Source of the DNA: Stutzerimonas stutzeri
GTDB lineage: Bacteria; Pseudomonadota; Gammaproteobacteria; Pseudomonadales; Pseudomonadaceae
Length of the DNA stretch: 64,000 nucleotides
NCBI GenBank assembly: GCA_002339675.1
Contig: DDKB01000006.1
Coordinates: 1 to 64,000 of the forward strand
Reading direction: 5' to 3'
The notes under the pieces: generated by a model
Seen by the model: only the letters and a program-made list of their open reading frames with translations
Database searches by the model: none
Told to the model about the DNA's origin: nothing
Shown here: piece after piece, positions 8,033-16,913 of the stretch
Layout: the number at the start of each line of letters is the position of its first letter
Position numbering within the stretch: the stretch's first letter is position 1
Position numbers and translations under genes: made by a program

Positions 8033-9148
8033 ATGAACAGGCGGTTATTGGTTGTCGTGTTGCTGATTGGCTTGCATGTGTTCGTCGGCGTCACGCTGAT
8101 TCCCGCTCTTTCGCTCGGGCTTGTTGCCAGCGTTCTCGCGTGGGGCTACCTCGCGCTTTCGGCTGTGCTGATGCGATATGGTGTGCTGGTGCGCGGCGCG
8201 GGCAGTGCACTGCTGGCGTGGTGCGGGTTGCTGGCGATGGGCATCTTTTCCAGCTTGGCGATTTTTGCATTGCTGCGCGCCTTTGGTTTGGCGGTGGCTT
8301 CGCTGCTGGGATGGGAGTCGGCTGCCATCGAGCGGGGGTCCGCGCTGGCAGTCATCGTTGCGGTTGCAGCGGTCACGCTGTTCGGCGTGTTCAATGCGCG
8401 GCGTACGGCTCGGGTGGTCGAGCGCGACATCGTCCTGCGCAATCTGCCCGCCGGGCTGGAAGGGTTCAGTATCGTCCAGCTCAGCGACATCCATGTCGGC
8501 CCGACGATCAAGCAGGGGTATATCGACGCGATCGTCAAACGGGTCAATGGGCTCTCGCCGGATTTGATCGCCATCACTGGCGATCTGGTGGACGGCAGCG
8601 TCGCCGACCTGGCCGATGACATTGCGCCCCTAGCGCAGCTCAGCGCCCGTCACGGCACCTACGTGGTGACCGGGAATCACGAGTATTACTCCGGCGCCGA
8701 CAGATGGATCGCGGAGTTCGAGCGGTTGGGCATGGCCGTGTTGCTCAACCGTCATGTTCTGATCGAGCACGGTGACGCACGCATGGTCCTGGCGGGCATC
8801 GCCGACTACTCGGCCGAACTGTTCCGGCCCAGCCATAAAAGCGATCCGGCCGCCGCGTTCGTCGGCGCACCCGACGGCGTGCCGCGCATCCTGCTGGCGC
8901 ACCAGCCGCGTTCCGCGAAGGCGGCAGTGGAGGTGGGCTGCGACCTGCAACTGTCGGGGCATACGCACGGCGGCCAATTCTGGCCCTGGATGCATTTCGT
9001 GCGCTGGCAGCAACCCTGGGTAGCGGGGCTGCAGCGCGTCGGTGAGATGCAGATCTATATCAGCCGCGGCACCGGCTATTGGGGACCGCCGATGCGCTTC
9101 GGCGCGCCGTCGGAGATCACGCGGATTCGCTTGGTCAGCGCCAGTTGA
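8033..9148 (+). CDS. Membrane-anchored metallophosphoesterase (YaeI/YkuE-like)
   Basis: A 371-residue protein. The first 125 residues hold about four hydrophobic segments, after which comes a calcineurin-like phosphoesterase domain. All metal-binding motifs are visible: LSDIHVGP, ITGDLVDG, VTGNHEYYSG, LLAHQP and LSGHTHGGQFWPW. The family hydrolyses phosphodiesters or pyrophosphate bonds (UDP-diacylglucosamine or related lipids in some members) on the cytoplasmic or periplasmic membrane face with two metal ions. It stands alone and converges on the mpg gene, with only 7 bp between the stops. The precise substrate is unknown. Confidence 0.85.
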   Translation: MNRRLLVVVLLIGLHVFVGVTLIPALSLGLVASVLAWGYLALSAVLMRYGVLVRGAGSALLAWCGLLAMGIFSSLAIFALLRAFGLAVASLLGWESAAIERGSALAVIVAVAAVTLFGVFNARRTARVVERDIVLRNLPAGLEGFSIVQLSDIHVGPTIKQGYIDAIVKRVNGLSPDLIAITGDLVDGSVADLADDIAPLAQLSARHGTYVVTGNHEYYSGADRWIAEFERLGMAVLLNRHVLIEHGDARMVLAGIADYSAELFRPSHKSDPAAAFVGAPDGVPRILLAHQPRSAKAAVEVGCDLQLSGHTHGGQFWPWMHFVRWQQPWVAGLQRVGEMQIYISRGTGYWGPPMRFGAPSEITRIRLVSAS

Positions 9149-9155
9149 TCGAGGG

Positions 9156-9854
9156 CTAGCTCGCCAGCAGCTCGCGGCGCAGCATGACGTAGTCCTGACC
9201 TTCCTGCTGCCCGCGGCGCAGCGGATTGCGCGTGCAATGAACGGCAAAGCCCGCGTCGACGAAGCGGTACGGCAGGTGTTCGTCGCGGCCGGCTGGGATG
9301 CCCAGACGTGTGGTCTGCACGATGTCCGGACGCGCCCCGACATCGTCCACGCGCAGCCGGGTCGGGTCCATGCGTTGTGCGTTCCACTCTGTCACGGTCA
9401 GGCCCAGCGCCTTGCACAGCAGCGTCTGGCCGGAGCAGAGGCGAGTCAGGGGGCGAGGGCCGCCGGCTGCGGCGGGGCTGTTGCTGCGCATGCGCTCGAT
9501 GGATTCTTCGCACGACAGCGAGTCGACCCAGGGATAACCGGCCTTGATGCAGACGGCATTGCCGTCGCCTTTCACACTGAAATTCAACGAGTCTCCACCG
9601 CGCGAGTAATAAAGGTAGAGATGGCCCGCCGGCATGAACATGGCTCGTCGCGAGGGGCTAAAGCCGAGCGAGGAATGACTGGCCTTCTCGTCGACGTAAT
9701 AGGCCTCCGTCTCGATGATGCGCGCCGACAACCACAACCCATCGACGCAGTGCCGAATCACGGTGCCTAGCAGATCCTGGGCGACGATCTGAGCGTCCCG
9801 GTCGAAAAAGGTGTCGTCGAGATGCTGCTGGGGTGGTTCGGTAAGGCTGCTCAT
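9156..9854 (-). CDS. mpg: DNA-3-methyladenine glycosylase (AAG/MPG family)
   Basis: A 232-residue protein of the eukaryotic-type alkyladenine glycosylase family. It contains the catalytic-glutamate segment RIIETEAYYVDEKASHS, the MFMPAGHLYLYYSRGG strand and the GPRPLTRLCSGQTLLCKALG motif. It removes 3-methyladenine, hypoxanthine and related bases from DNA, starting base-excision repair. The length is normal for bacterial members (about 200-230). It is monocistronic and convergent with the phosphoesterase gene. Confidence 0.9.
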   Translation of the reverse strand: MSSLTEPPQQHLDDTFFDRDAQIVAQDLLGTVIRHCVDGLWLSARIIETEAYYVDEKASHSSLGFSPSRRAMFMPAGHLYLYYSRGGDSLNFSVKGDGNAVCIKAGYPWVDSLSCEESIERMRSNSPAAAGGPRPLTRLCSGQTLLCKALGLTVTEWNAQRMDPTRLRVDDVGARPDIVQTTRLGIPAGRDEHLPYRFVDAGFAVHCTRNPLRRGQQEGQDYVMLRRELLAS

Positions 9855-10116
9855 CGGGGCTCCGGCTTCGGCAAGTCTGCCTGTTCCGACCGCATAAGCG
9901 GGGCGAATATTCCGCGCCTCATGGTGGGATTACATGCCAGTCGTCCGACAAACGAGCTCTGTCCCGCTTAATGCAACGCTTTCGCGGCAAGGCTTTGCAC
10001 AGTTCGCGCCGCAATCACTTGGTTCGATTCGGCGCCTGTGTGCGCTCGCACTGATTGCCATCACGCGCTCGATTAACCGTTAAACTGTGTCGGTTTTCTG
10101 TTAGGCATCGACGTCC

Positions 10117-11091
10117 ATGAAGAAACATCTGAATGATCAGTTGTACGAGATCATCGCCGCCAGCATCCGTGATCGGCGCTTGCGGCAAGGCACTCTACTG
10201 CTTGAAGGTCATTTGGCTGAGCTTTTTGAGGTCAGTCGTTCCCCGGTACGCCAGGCGCTTACTCGTTTGTGTGAGGAACAGCTGATTTGCACGTTCGATG
10301 GGCGAGGCTATTTGGTCGGCGCGACTCCCACCGAAATTAACCGCAGCAAGTTCGATATGACGGTCTTTGGCACTGTCGCAAAAACGAGCCGGCCAAAGAA
10401 AACCGAATCCTGGCAGCGCGTCTATAACGATATCGAGCGTGAACTGCTTCATCACTCGCTGTTCGGTTCGCACCGCATCAACGAACTTGAGCTGTCGCGC
10501 TATTACAAGATCAGCCGTACGGTTTCTAACCAGGTCCTGACGAGGCTGCATTTGCTTGGCTTGGTGGAAAAGGACGAGCGTTCTCGCTGGCAATTGCTCG
10601 AATGGGATGAGCGGCGCCTGGAAGAGCTCTACGAGGTGCGTCGCCGGCTGGAACCCTACGTCCTCCTGCGCGCGGCTGAGCACATTCCGGCAGAGAAGGT
10701 CCGGCTGTTCATCGAGCGGTTGCAGCGGGCGGTCGAGCAATATCCGGATATGGAAAGCCGTCAGTTCGATGACCTGGAGAGCGATTTGCACATCCGTACG
10801 CTGGGATACTGCCCAAACCGCGAGATGTTGCAAATGCTCCGGCGAACCCACTCGCTGCTGCTGTCCGGCAAGCACATTCTGTTGGACAAGAGCTGGTTTC
10901 CGGAGGAGGAACCGTTCTTTCAGGAGCATCTGGAGATATTCCGCCACCTCGATCGCAAGGATGCGAAGTCGGCGGCGCAAAGCATGGAAGACCATCTGCT
11001 GATCGCCGAACGCAAAGTAGGCCAACGTCTGGCCTACTTCAAAAGCCATAGCAGCGTGGCTGATCTGCCTTATCTGGACCGGCAGAGCTGA
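10117..11091 (+). CDS. GntR-family regulator with two winged-helix domains and an FCD domain
   Basis: A 324-residue regulator. Residues 1-70 form a GntR winged helix (LAELFEVSRSPVRQALTRL). Residues about 95-165 form a second, degenerate GntR-like winged helix (NELELSRYYKISRTVSNQVLTRLHLLGLVEKD in two pieces). The rest is an FCD ligand domain with LEELYEVRRRLEPYVLLRAA and a metal-site-like EEEPFFQEHLEIFRHL. Duplicated reading heads are unusual for FadR-type proteins. The gene converges on the UxaA-family gene (one base between stops) and probably controls the hydroxy-acid cluster to its right. The 18-bp palindrome at 12681 is a good candidate operator. Confidence 0.85.
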   Translation: MKKHLNDQLYEIIAASIRDRRLRQGTLLLEGHLAELFEVSRSPVRQALTRLCEEQLICTFDGRGYLVGATPTEINRSKFDMTVFGTVAKTSRPKKTESWQRVYNDIERELLHHSLFGSHRINELELSRYYKISRTVSNQVLTRLHLLGLVEKDERSRWQLLEWDERRLEELYEVRRRLEPYVLLRAAEHIPAEKVRLFIERLQRAVEQYPDMESRQFDDLESDLHIRTLGYCPNREMLQMLRRTHSLLLSGKHILLDKSWFPEEEPFFQEHLEIFRHLDRKDAKSAAQSMEDHLLIAERKVGQRLAYFKSHSSVADLPYLDRQS

Positions 11092-11092
11092 A

Positions 11093-12628
11093 TCACGTCA
11101 CTGCACCGACCGGCCAGGGCACAAACTCGTTGTCCCCGTAGTTGTAGGTCTCGCTTTTCGACAGCGAGCCCGAGGCAATATCGATCAGGACTTCAAAGAT
11201 CTTTTCACCGGCCTCGGCGACGCTCAGCTCGCCATCGACGATCCCGCCGCAATTAATGTCCATGTCCTCTTCCATCCGCTGGTACATCTCGGTGTTGGTA
11301 GCCAATTTGATGCATGGCGCCGGCTTGAAGCCCGATACCGAGCCCCGACCGGTGGTGAAGCAGATCATGTTCGCACCGGAGGCGATCTGCCCGGTTACCG
11401 AGACGGGGTCGTAGCCGGGGCTGTCCATCAGCACGAACCCCTTCTCGGTAATCGGCTCGGCATACTCGTAAACGGCGTTTAGCGACGTCGAGCCGCCCTT
11501 GGCGGCGGCACCCAGCGACTTCTCCAGAATGGTCGTCAGCCCGCCGGCCTTGTTACCCGGCGACGGATTGTTGTTCAGCTCGGCGTTGTTGATGCGCGTG
11601 TAGTTTTCCCACCACTGCAACCGGCCAAGAAGCTGCCGGGCCACGTCATGGCTGATTGCGCGGCGGATCAACAGATGTTCTGCGCCGTAGATTTCAGGCG
11701 TTTCACTGAGGATTGCCGTGCCGCCGTTTCGCACCAGCAGGTCGGCGGCATAGCCGAGCGCCGGGTTGGCGGTGATGCCCGAGTAGCCGTCGGAGCCGCC
11801 GCACTGCAGGCCCAGCATCAGGTGCTCGACGCTTTCTTCGGTCCGCTCCAGCCGGCCCAGCGACGTGATCATCGCATCGACCTGTTCGATCGCCTTTTCC
11901 ACGCTGCGCCGCGTGCCGCCGGCGTTCTGGATGTTGAATACGCGGAAATTATCGGTCTCCACCAGGTTGTAACGCTTCATCAGCGATGAAATCTGGTTGG
12001 TTTCGCAGCCCAGCCCAATGATCAGCACGCCCGCCAGGTTCGGGTTACTGGCGTAGCCCCAGAGGGTTCGCTCGAGAAATTTGAAACCTTCGGATTCGGT
12101 ATTGATGGCGCAGCCGCTGCCATGGGTCAGCGCAACGACGCCGTCGATATTCAGTGCCCTGAGCCGATCCGAGCCGTTGAAGTGCGCGGCCACCGCACGC
12201 GAAACGGTTGCTGAACAGTTCACGGTCGAAAGGATGCCGATGTAGTTGCGCGTTCCGACCCGGCCATCCGGGCGCCGGTACCCCATGAATCGGCGGCGTT
12301 GTTCAGGCGGCAGCACCGGGGTGCGCTCGATGGCAGGCGGCAGCTCGCCGTTCGCATGGCTGGTGGGCATCACCACGTTGTGGGTGTGCACGTGCGAGCC
12401 GGCGGCGATGGGCTGGCTGGCGACACCAATGACCTGACCGTATTTCAGGACGCTTTCACCTTCGTCGATATCACGCCGGGCAATCTTGTGGCCGCTGGGA
12501 ATGGCGTCGCGGGCGGTTAAGCCGATCTCCGCAACGGCGGTGTTCTGGGCGATCGGCTTACGCGCGACCGCCACCGAATCCTGTTCGCTGAGGACGATCA
12601 CGGACTGGCTGCTGGTAATGAGCTGCAT
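11093..12628 (-). CDS. UxaA/GarD-family dehydratase (altronate or galactarate dehydratase-like)
   Basis: A 511-residue protein in which the small N-terminal SAF-like domain (about residues 1-90) and the large UxaA/GarD catalytic domain are fused, the normal full length of the family (about 495-525). Signatures seen are GYRRPDGRVGTRNYIGI, GLQCGGSDGYSGITANPA, FTTGRGSVSGF and DINCGGIVDG. The family dehydrates sugar acids such as altronate or galactarate with iron, and a split relative is sulfolactate sulfo-lyase. The start at 12628 is preferred over 12694, which would run through the palindromic operator. The gene is divergent from the TRAP operon. The substrate is not assigned. Confidence 0.8.
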   Translation of the reverse strand: MQLITSSQSVIVLSEQDSVAVARKPIAQNTAVAEIGLTARDAIPSGHKIARRDIDEGESVLKYGQVIGVASQPIAAGSHVHTHNVVMPTSHANGELPPAIERTPVLPPEQRRRFMGYRRPDGRVGTRNYIGILSTVNCSATVSRAVAAHFNGSDRLRALNIDGVVALTHGSGCAINTESEGFKFLERTLWGYASNPNLAGVLIIGLGCETNQISSLMKRYNLVETDNFRVFNIQNAGGTRRSVEKAIEQVDAMITSLGRLERTEESVEHLMLGLQCGGSDGYSGITANPALGYAADLLVRNGGTAILSETPEIYGAEHLLIRRAISHDVARQLLGRLQWWENYTRINNAELNNNPSPGNKAGGLTTILEKSLGAAAKGGSTSLNAVYEYAEPITEKGFVLMDSPGYDPVSVTGQIASGANMICFTTGRGSVSGFKPAPCIKLATNTEMYQRMEEDMDINCGGIVDGELSVAEAGEKIFEVLIDIASGSLSKSETYNYGDNEFVPWPVGAVT

Positions 12629-12680
12629 GGCGGAATCTCGTTCTTGTTGTGAAGAGGCGTCATCGATACTGACAAAAACG

Positions 12681-12698
12681 AACATTGCGCGCAATGTT
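12681..12698. promoter_or_regulatory. Perfect 18-bp palindrome, candidate GntR operator
   Basis: AACATTGCGCGCAATGTT is an uninterrupted perfect palindrome 53 bp upstream of the UxaA-family start and 228 bp upstream of the divergent TRAP small permease. Its place in the divergent promoter region, with a GntR gene at the end of the same cluster, suggests the operator of that regulator. I found no second exact copy in the window by eye. Confidence 0.55.
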
Positions 12699-12925
12699 TG
12701 CCGATGCTAAGGTCGATCGAAATCGCGCTGCCCGACAGCCGGCTAGAACAAGAAATCGAGGTGACCCAATGTGCTACCAGCCCGCATCGCTCTGCAGATT
12801 CCCGCTTCGTTCCCCAGCCCTTCGTTCGCCTCGTCTGGTTCTGGCTGCGAGTTGTACCGCACGCTTCATGGCGCATGCGGTATGCGCGCAAGAGCCCACC
12901 GTCGCGAAGCTGTTCGGGGGTTGCG

Positions 12926-13432
12926 ATGAGTAAGTTGGTCGAGGGGTATTTCGCGCTGCTGAAGCTGCTGGCCGTGATCTGTCTGGTGGTAATGGTGGTA
13001 CTGGTATTCGGCAATGTGGTGCTGCGCTACGGCTTCAACGGCGGGATCACCGTCTCTGAAGAGCTATCGCGTTGGGCGTTCGTCTGGATGACCTTTCTTG
13101 GCGCCATCGTGCTGCTGCGCGAGCGCGGGCATATGGGCGTCGACATCCTGCTCAAGAAGCTTCCGGAGACCGGCGAGCGGATCAGCTTGATCATCTCGCA
13201 ACTCCTGATGCTGGCCTGCTCGCTGCTGTTCTTTTGGGGCAGCTGGCAGCAGATGCAGATCAACCTGAGTTTCCCGTCGCCGGTCACGGGCTTGTCCATG
13301 GGCTGGTTCTACGGAGTGGGCGTCCTGTTCGGTCTGTCCGCTGCCGTCATTCACCTCTACGAAGTCATTCGGCTGGCTCGGGGCAAGGCAATCCACCTTT
13401 CTGACGCGAGCAAATTGGAAGCCCATCTGTAG
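12926..13432 (+). CDS. TRAP transporter small permease (DctQ family)
   Basis: A 168-residue protein with four hydrophobic segments and the DctQ hallmark SEELSRWAFVWMTFLGA followed by RERGHMGVD. It is the small membrane subunit of a tripartite ATP-independent periplasmic transporter. An open frame extends upstream to 12698, but the added 76 residues look untranslated, and GGGGG before the ATG at 12926 supports that start. It is the first gene of an operon dctQ-dctM-dctP followed by four enzymes. Confidence 0.85.
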   Translation: MSKLVEGYFALLKLLAVICLVVMVVLVFGNVVLRYGFNGGITVSEELSRWAFVWMTFLGAIVLLRERGHMGVDILLKKLPETGERISLIISQLLMLACSLLFFWGSWQQMQINLSFPSPVTGLSMGWFYGVGVLFGLSAAVIHLYEVIRLARGKAIHLSDASKLEAHL

Positions 13433-13514
13433 CGCGTCTTCCTCTGTCTCAGTCCGTTGCCCGCCCGGATTCGGTGGCGGTTGATCCTCAGAACAACAAG
13501 AACGGAGTGTTTCA

Positions 13515-14798
13515 ATGGCCATCATCGCCATCTTCGTATGCTCGCTGCTGGGCGCCATGGCTATCGGCGTGCCCATCGCCTACTCGCTGATCATCTGCGG
13601 CATCTCGATGATGTATTACCTGGATCTGTTCGATGCCCAGATCATCGCGCAGAACCTGATCAACGGGGCCGACAGCTTCCCGCTCATGGCGGTGCCGTTC
13701 TTTATGCTCGCCGGCGAACTGATGAACGCCGGTGGCCTGTCGAAACGAATCGTCAACATGGCGGTAGCGCTGGTCGGGCACATAAAGGGCGGCCTCGGCT
13801 ATGTAACGATCCTCGCCGCCTGCCTGTTGGCGAGTCTATCTGGCTCGGCCGCTGCGGATGCCGCCGCGCTGGCCGCGCTGCTGGTGCCGATGATGGTCAA
13901 GGCCGGGCACGATAAAGGCACCTCGGTTGGTCTGGTGGCGTCCGCCGGGATCATTGCACCGGTCATTCCGCCGTCTATCGGGCTGATCCTGTTCGGCGTC
14001 GCGGGCAACGTTTCCATCACCAAGCTGTTTCTCGCCGGCATCGTTCCCGGCCTGCTGATGGGCGGGTTCCTTTGCGTCGCCTGGTACCTGGTCTCGCGTC
14101 GCGAAACCATCAAAACCACCCCTCGAGCGTCTGGCCGCCACGTGCTGAAAACGCTTTATGAAGGCATCTGGGCACTGCTGCTGCCGCTGATCATTCTGGT
14201 CGGTTTGAAATTTGGCGTGTTCACGCCAACCGAGGCGGGCGTTGTCGCAGCGGTTTACGCGCTGTGCATCTCGCTGTTCGTCTATCGCGAACTGAAGATC
14301 CGCGACATGTATCAAGTCCTGGTATCGGCGGTTTCGACTACCGCAATGGTGATGTTTCTGGTTGCGGCGGCGATGGTCGCGGCCTGGGTCATCACCGTGG
14401 CGGACCTGCCCAGCGAAATCATCGCCTTGCTCGAGCCGCTGATGGACAGCCCTCGGCTGCTGATGCTGCTCATCGTGGTGATCGTCGTGATCATCGGAAT
14501 GGCCATGGACATGTCGCCCATCATCCTGATTCTCGCGCCGGTGATGCTGCCGGTAGCGGTAGCCGCGGGAATCGATCCGGTGTACTTCGGCGTGATCTTC
14601 GTCATGACCTGCGCCATTGGCCTGATCACACCGCCGGTGGGGCTGGTGCTTAACGTCGTGGCGGGTGTCTCGAGGGTCGATTTCGTTGCCACTGTTCGAG
14701 GCACGCTGCCTTTCCTGTTTGCCGAACTGCTGGTCGTAGCGTTGCTGCTGATCTTTCCCCAGATCCTGACCGTTCCGGCAGCTTGGCTGGCCTCCTGA
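13515..14798 (+). CDS. TRAP transporter large permease (DctM family)
   Basis: A 427-residue protein with about 12 membrane segments and normal length for DctM. Typical motifs are PLMAVPFFMLAGELMNAGG, LSGSAAADAAALAALLVPMM, GIIAPVIPPSIGLILFG and MTCAIGLITPPVGLVLN. It forms the sodium-driven transport channel with the preceding small permease and takes ligand from the DctP protein encoded next. A ribosome site (GGAG) lies just ahead of the ATG. About 80 bases separate it from the small permease. Confidence 0.9.
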   Translation: MAIIAIFVCSLLGAMAIGVPIAYSLIICGISMMYYLDLFDAQIIAQNLINGADSFPLMAVPFFMLAGELMNAGGLSKRIVNMAVALVGHIKGGLGYVTILAACLLASLSGSAAADAAALAALLVPMMVKAGHDKGTSVGLVASAGIIAPVIPPSIGLILFGVAGNVSITKLFLAGIVPGLLMGGFLCVAWYLVSRRETIKTTPRASGRHVLKTLYEGIWALLLPLIILVGLKFGVFTPTEAGVVAAVYALCISLFVYRELKIRDMYQVLVSAVSTTAMVMFLVAAAMVAAWVITVADLPSEIIALLEPLMDSPRLLMLLIVVIVVIIGMAMDMSPIILILAPVMLPVAVAAGIDPVYFGVIFVMTCAIGLITPPVGLVLNVVAGVSRVDFVATVRGTLPFLFAELLVVALLLIFPQILTVPAAWLAS

Positions 14799-14843
14799 AT
14801 TCCCAGACCGTGCGGAGCTCAGGCTGCGCCGGAAGAATTAATG

Positions 14844-14861
14844 CGGCATGACGTCATGCCG
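14844..14861 (+). promoter_or_regulatory. 18-bp palindrome between permease and binding-protein genes
   Basis: CGGCATGACGTCATGCCG is a perfect palindrome in the gap between the large permease and the TRAP binding-protein gene. In RNA it can form a hairpin without a U tract. It could stabilise or process the transcript so that the binding protein is made in excess, or it may be a DNA operator. It differs in sequence from the palindrome at 12681. Confidence 0.4.
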
Positions 14862-14894
14862 GTGAAGCTGCACCTATAAACAGAAGGAAACGTC

Positions 14895-15914
14895 ATGAAA
14901 ATAATTCCAAAAGCCCTGACAGCTCTGCTGTGTTCAAGCCTGCTGTTCTCCGCTACGGCGAGCCATGCCGATGAAATCAACCGGCACACGTTCAAAATCG
15001 CGTTCGTACAGGCCAAGAATCACCCACATGGCTTGGGCGCTGTGAAGTTTGCCGACCTGGTCAAGGAGAAAAGCGACGGCAAGATGAAGGTGATGGTGTT
15101 CGCCAGCGGCACCCTGGGTGGCGATACCCAAGTGATCTCATCACTTCAGGGCGGCACCGTCGACATGACACTGGTCACGCCGGGCCTGCTGACCGGTATC
15201 GAGAAAGGCTTTGGTGCCTACGGCATGCCCTTCCTTTTCCAAGATGAGAAGGAGGTGGATGCCGTGCTGGACGGCCCGGTTGGCCAGCAGCTTCTGGAGC
15301 GCCTGCCCCCGCACGGCATCATCGGCCTGGGGTACTGGGACCATGGCTTCCGCCATGCCACTAACAACAAGCATCCCATCAACAAGCTGGAAGACTTCCA
15401 GGGCCTGAAGCTGCGCGTGCAGCAGATTCCGACGGCCATCGAAACCTTCAATCGGCTTGGCGCCAACCCCGTTCCGCTGTCGTTCACCGAGCTCTACACG
15501 GCGATGGAAACCGGCACCGTGGACGGCCAGGAAAACCCGCTCGCGGCGATCGAGACGTCCAAGTTCTATGAAGTGCAGAAGTATCTGTCGCTGACGGGCC
15601 ACTTCTACGATCCGCTGGTGGCGATCTTCAGCAAGAAGACCTGGGACGAGCTCAACGAATCCGAACGCACGATCATCAAGGAGGCGGCAACCGAAGCCCA
15701 AGCCTACGAGCGTAAGGTTTCCCGCGAGATGGACGTAACCTCCCGCGCGGCGCTGGAAAAGGCGGGCATGCAGATCAACGACGTGGCGCCGGAGGAAATT
15801 CAGCGCATGCGCGAGCACCTGCAGCCGGTCACCGACAAGTTCACCGAGGAATACGGTGCCGAGCTCGTGGGCCAGTTCATGGAAGAAATCAACAAGGTAC
15901 GCAACGCCAAATAA
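14895..15914 (+). CDS. TRAP transporter solute-binding protein (DctP family)
   Basis: A 339-residue periplasmic protein. A signal peptide is evident (MKIIPKALTALLCSSLLFSA, cleavage after SHA). The mature part begins EINRHTFKIAFVQAKNHPHG, and the family signature runs through the region MPFLFQDEKEVDAV, LEDFQGLKLRVQQIPTA (with the ligand-carboxylate Arg) and SFTELYTAMETGTVDGQENP. It binds a carboxylic acid and delivers it to the two permeases encoded just upstream. The enzymes downstream suggest a hydroxylated or sugar acid. AAGGAAACG before the ATG is a good ribosome site. Confidence 0.9.
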   Translation: MKIIPKALTALLCSSLLFSATASHADEINRHTFKIAFVQAKNHPHGLGAVKFADLVKEKSDGKMKVMVFASGTLGGDTQVISSLQGGTVDMTLVTPGLLTGIEKGFGAYGMPFLFQDEKEVDAVLDGPVGQQLLERLPPHGIIGLGYWDHGFRHATNNKHPINKLEDFQGLKLRVQQIPTAIETFNRLGANPVPLSFTELYTAMETGTVDGQENPLAAIETSKFYEVQKYLSLTGHFYDPLVAIFSKKTWDELNESERTIIKEAATEAQAYERKVSREMDVTSRAALEKAGMQINDVAPEEIQRMREHLQPVTDKFTEEYGAELVGQFMEEINKVRNAK

Positions 15915-15995
15915 GCCCTGGTAGCGATAAGCCGGCGCCTATCGAAGGTGCTGGCTTCGGGTACATGGGTTGCTGCCTCTGGAGGACTGTTCCGC

Positions 15996-16913
15996 ATGAA
16001 TGATTTGAACGTAGGTTTTATCGGGCTCGGTTTGATGGGCCATGCGATGGCCTCGAATATCCTGACCAAGGGCTTCGGCCTGACCGTCATGGCGCATCGT
16101 CGTCGTGAGCCGGTCGATGATCTGGTAGGGCGCGGCGCCGCGGAAGTGTCCAACGCCGCTGCGCTGGCGCAACGCGCAGATGTGGTGCTGCTGTGCCTTC
16201 CCGGCTCGAATGAAGTCAGTCAGACGCTGACTGCGGAGCAGGGTCTGCTGGCGGGGCTGCGAGCCGACCAGATCGTGGTCGACTGCAGCACCGGCGATCC
16301 GGCGCGCACCGCCGAGATAGCGCAGATGGTCGAGGCGCGAGGCGCGCATTACCTCGACACGCCGGTCAACCGGACACCCAAGGAGGCCGCTGAAGGCCGC
16401 CTCAATGTCTTGGCCGGTGGCGATGCGAACGTGCTGGAGAAGGTTCGGCCGATCCTGCAGTGCTTCTCGGAAACGATTCATCACCTGGGTGCGGTGGGGT
16501 CTGGCCACAAGGCCAAGGTCATCCATAACTTCATCGCCCAGGGCAACGCGACGGTTCTAGCTGAGGCCTTCTGTACGGCGGCAAAGAACGGCCTGGACCT
16601 GGCCGCCTTTGCTGACATTTGCAGCCTCAGCGGCGGCCACAGTCGGACCTTCGACCGGATCATTCCGTTTGTATTGAACGGCGACGATTCGGGGCAGCGG
16701 TTCGCACTGAGCAATTGCGTAAAAGACATGCGCTACTACACCGATCTGGCCAAGGCGACGCCATCGACCGGAATCATCGCAGAGTCGGTCTACCAAACCT
16801 TTCAGCTCGCCAAGAGCCTGGGCCACGGCGACAAATACGTGCCGCACCTGTTCGATGTGCTGGGCGAAATCAACGGCGTCAGCGTACGCGCCAAACAAGA
16901 GGGCAAGGCATGA
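15996..16913 (+). CDS. NAD(P)-dependent beta-hydroxyacid dehydrogenase (3-HIBDH / tartronate-semialdehyde reductase-like)
   Basis: A 305-residue protein of the 6-phosphogluconate/3-hydroxyisobutyrate dehydrogenase superfamily. The dinucleotide motif VGFIGLGLMGHAMA lies at the N terminus, the substrate loop is DTPVNRTPKEAAEGRL and the catalytic-lysine helix is GSGHKAKVIHNFIAQGN. The start at 15996 is supported by GGAGGA nine bases upstream, in contrast to the longer frame from 15948. It overlaps the next gene by 4 bp. The family reversibly oxidises beta-hydroxyacids. In sugar-acid operons it often reduces tartronate semialdehyde. The substrate here is inferred only. Confidence 0.8.
   Translation: MNDLNVGFIGLGLMGHAMASNILTKGFGLTVMAHRRREPVDDLVGRGAAEVSNAAALAQRADVVLLCLPGSNEVSQTLTAEQGLLAGLRADQIVVDCSTGDPARTAEIAQMVEARGAHYLDTPVNRTPKEAAEGRLNVLAGGDANVLEKVRPILQCFSETIHHLGAVGSGHKAKVIHNFIAQGNATVLAEAFCTAAKNGLDLAAFADICSLSGGHSRTFDRIIPFVLNGDDSGQRFALSNCVKDMRYYTDLAKATPSTGIIAESVYQTFQLAKSLGHGDKYVPHLFDVLGEINGVSVRAKQEGKA

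Noticed and set aside
11093..12628. Assignment as sulfolactate sulfo-lyase
   Set aside because: SuyA/SuyB are split and here the two domains are fused as in UxaA/GarD. No sulfite exporter or sulfite-handling gene is nearby.
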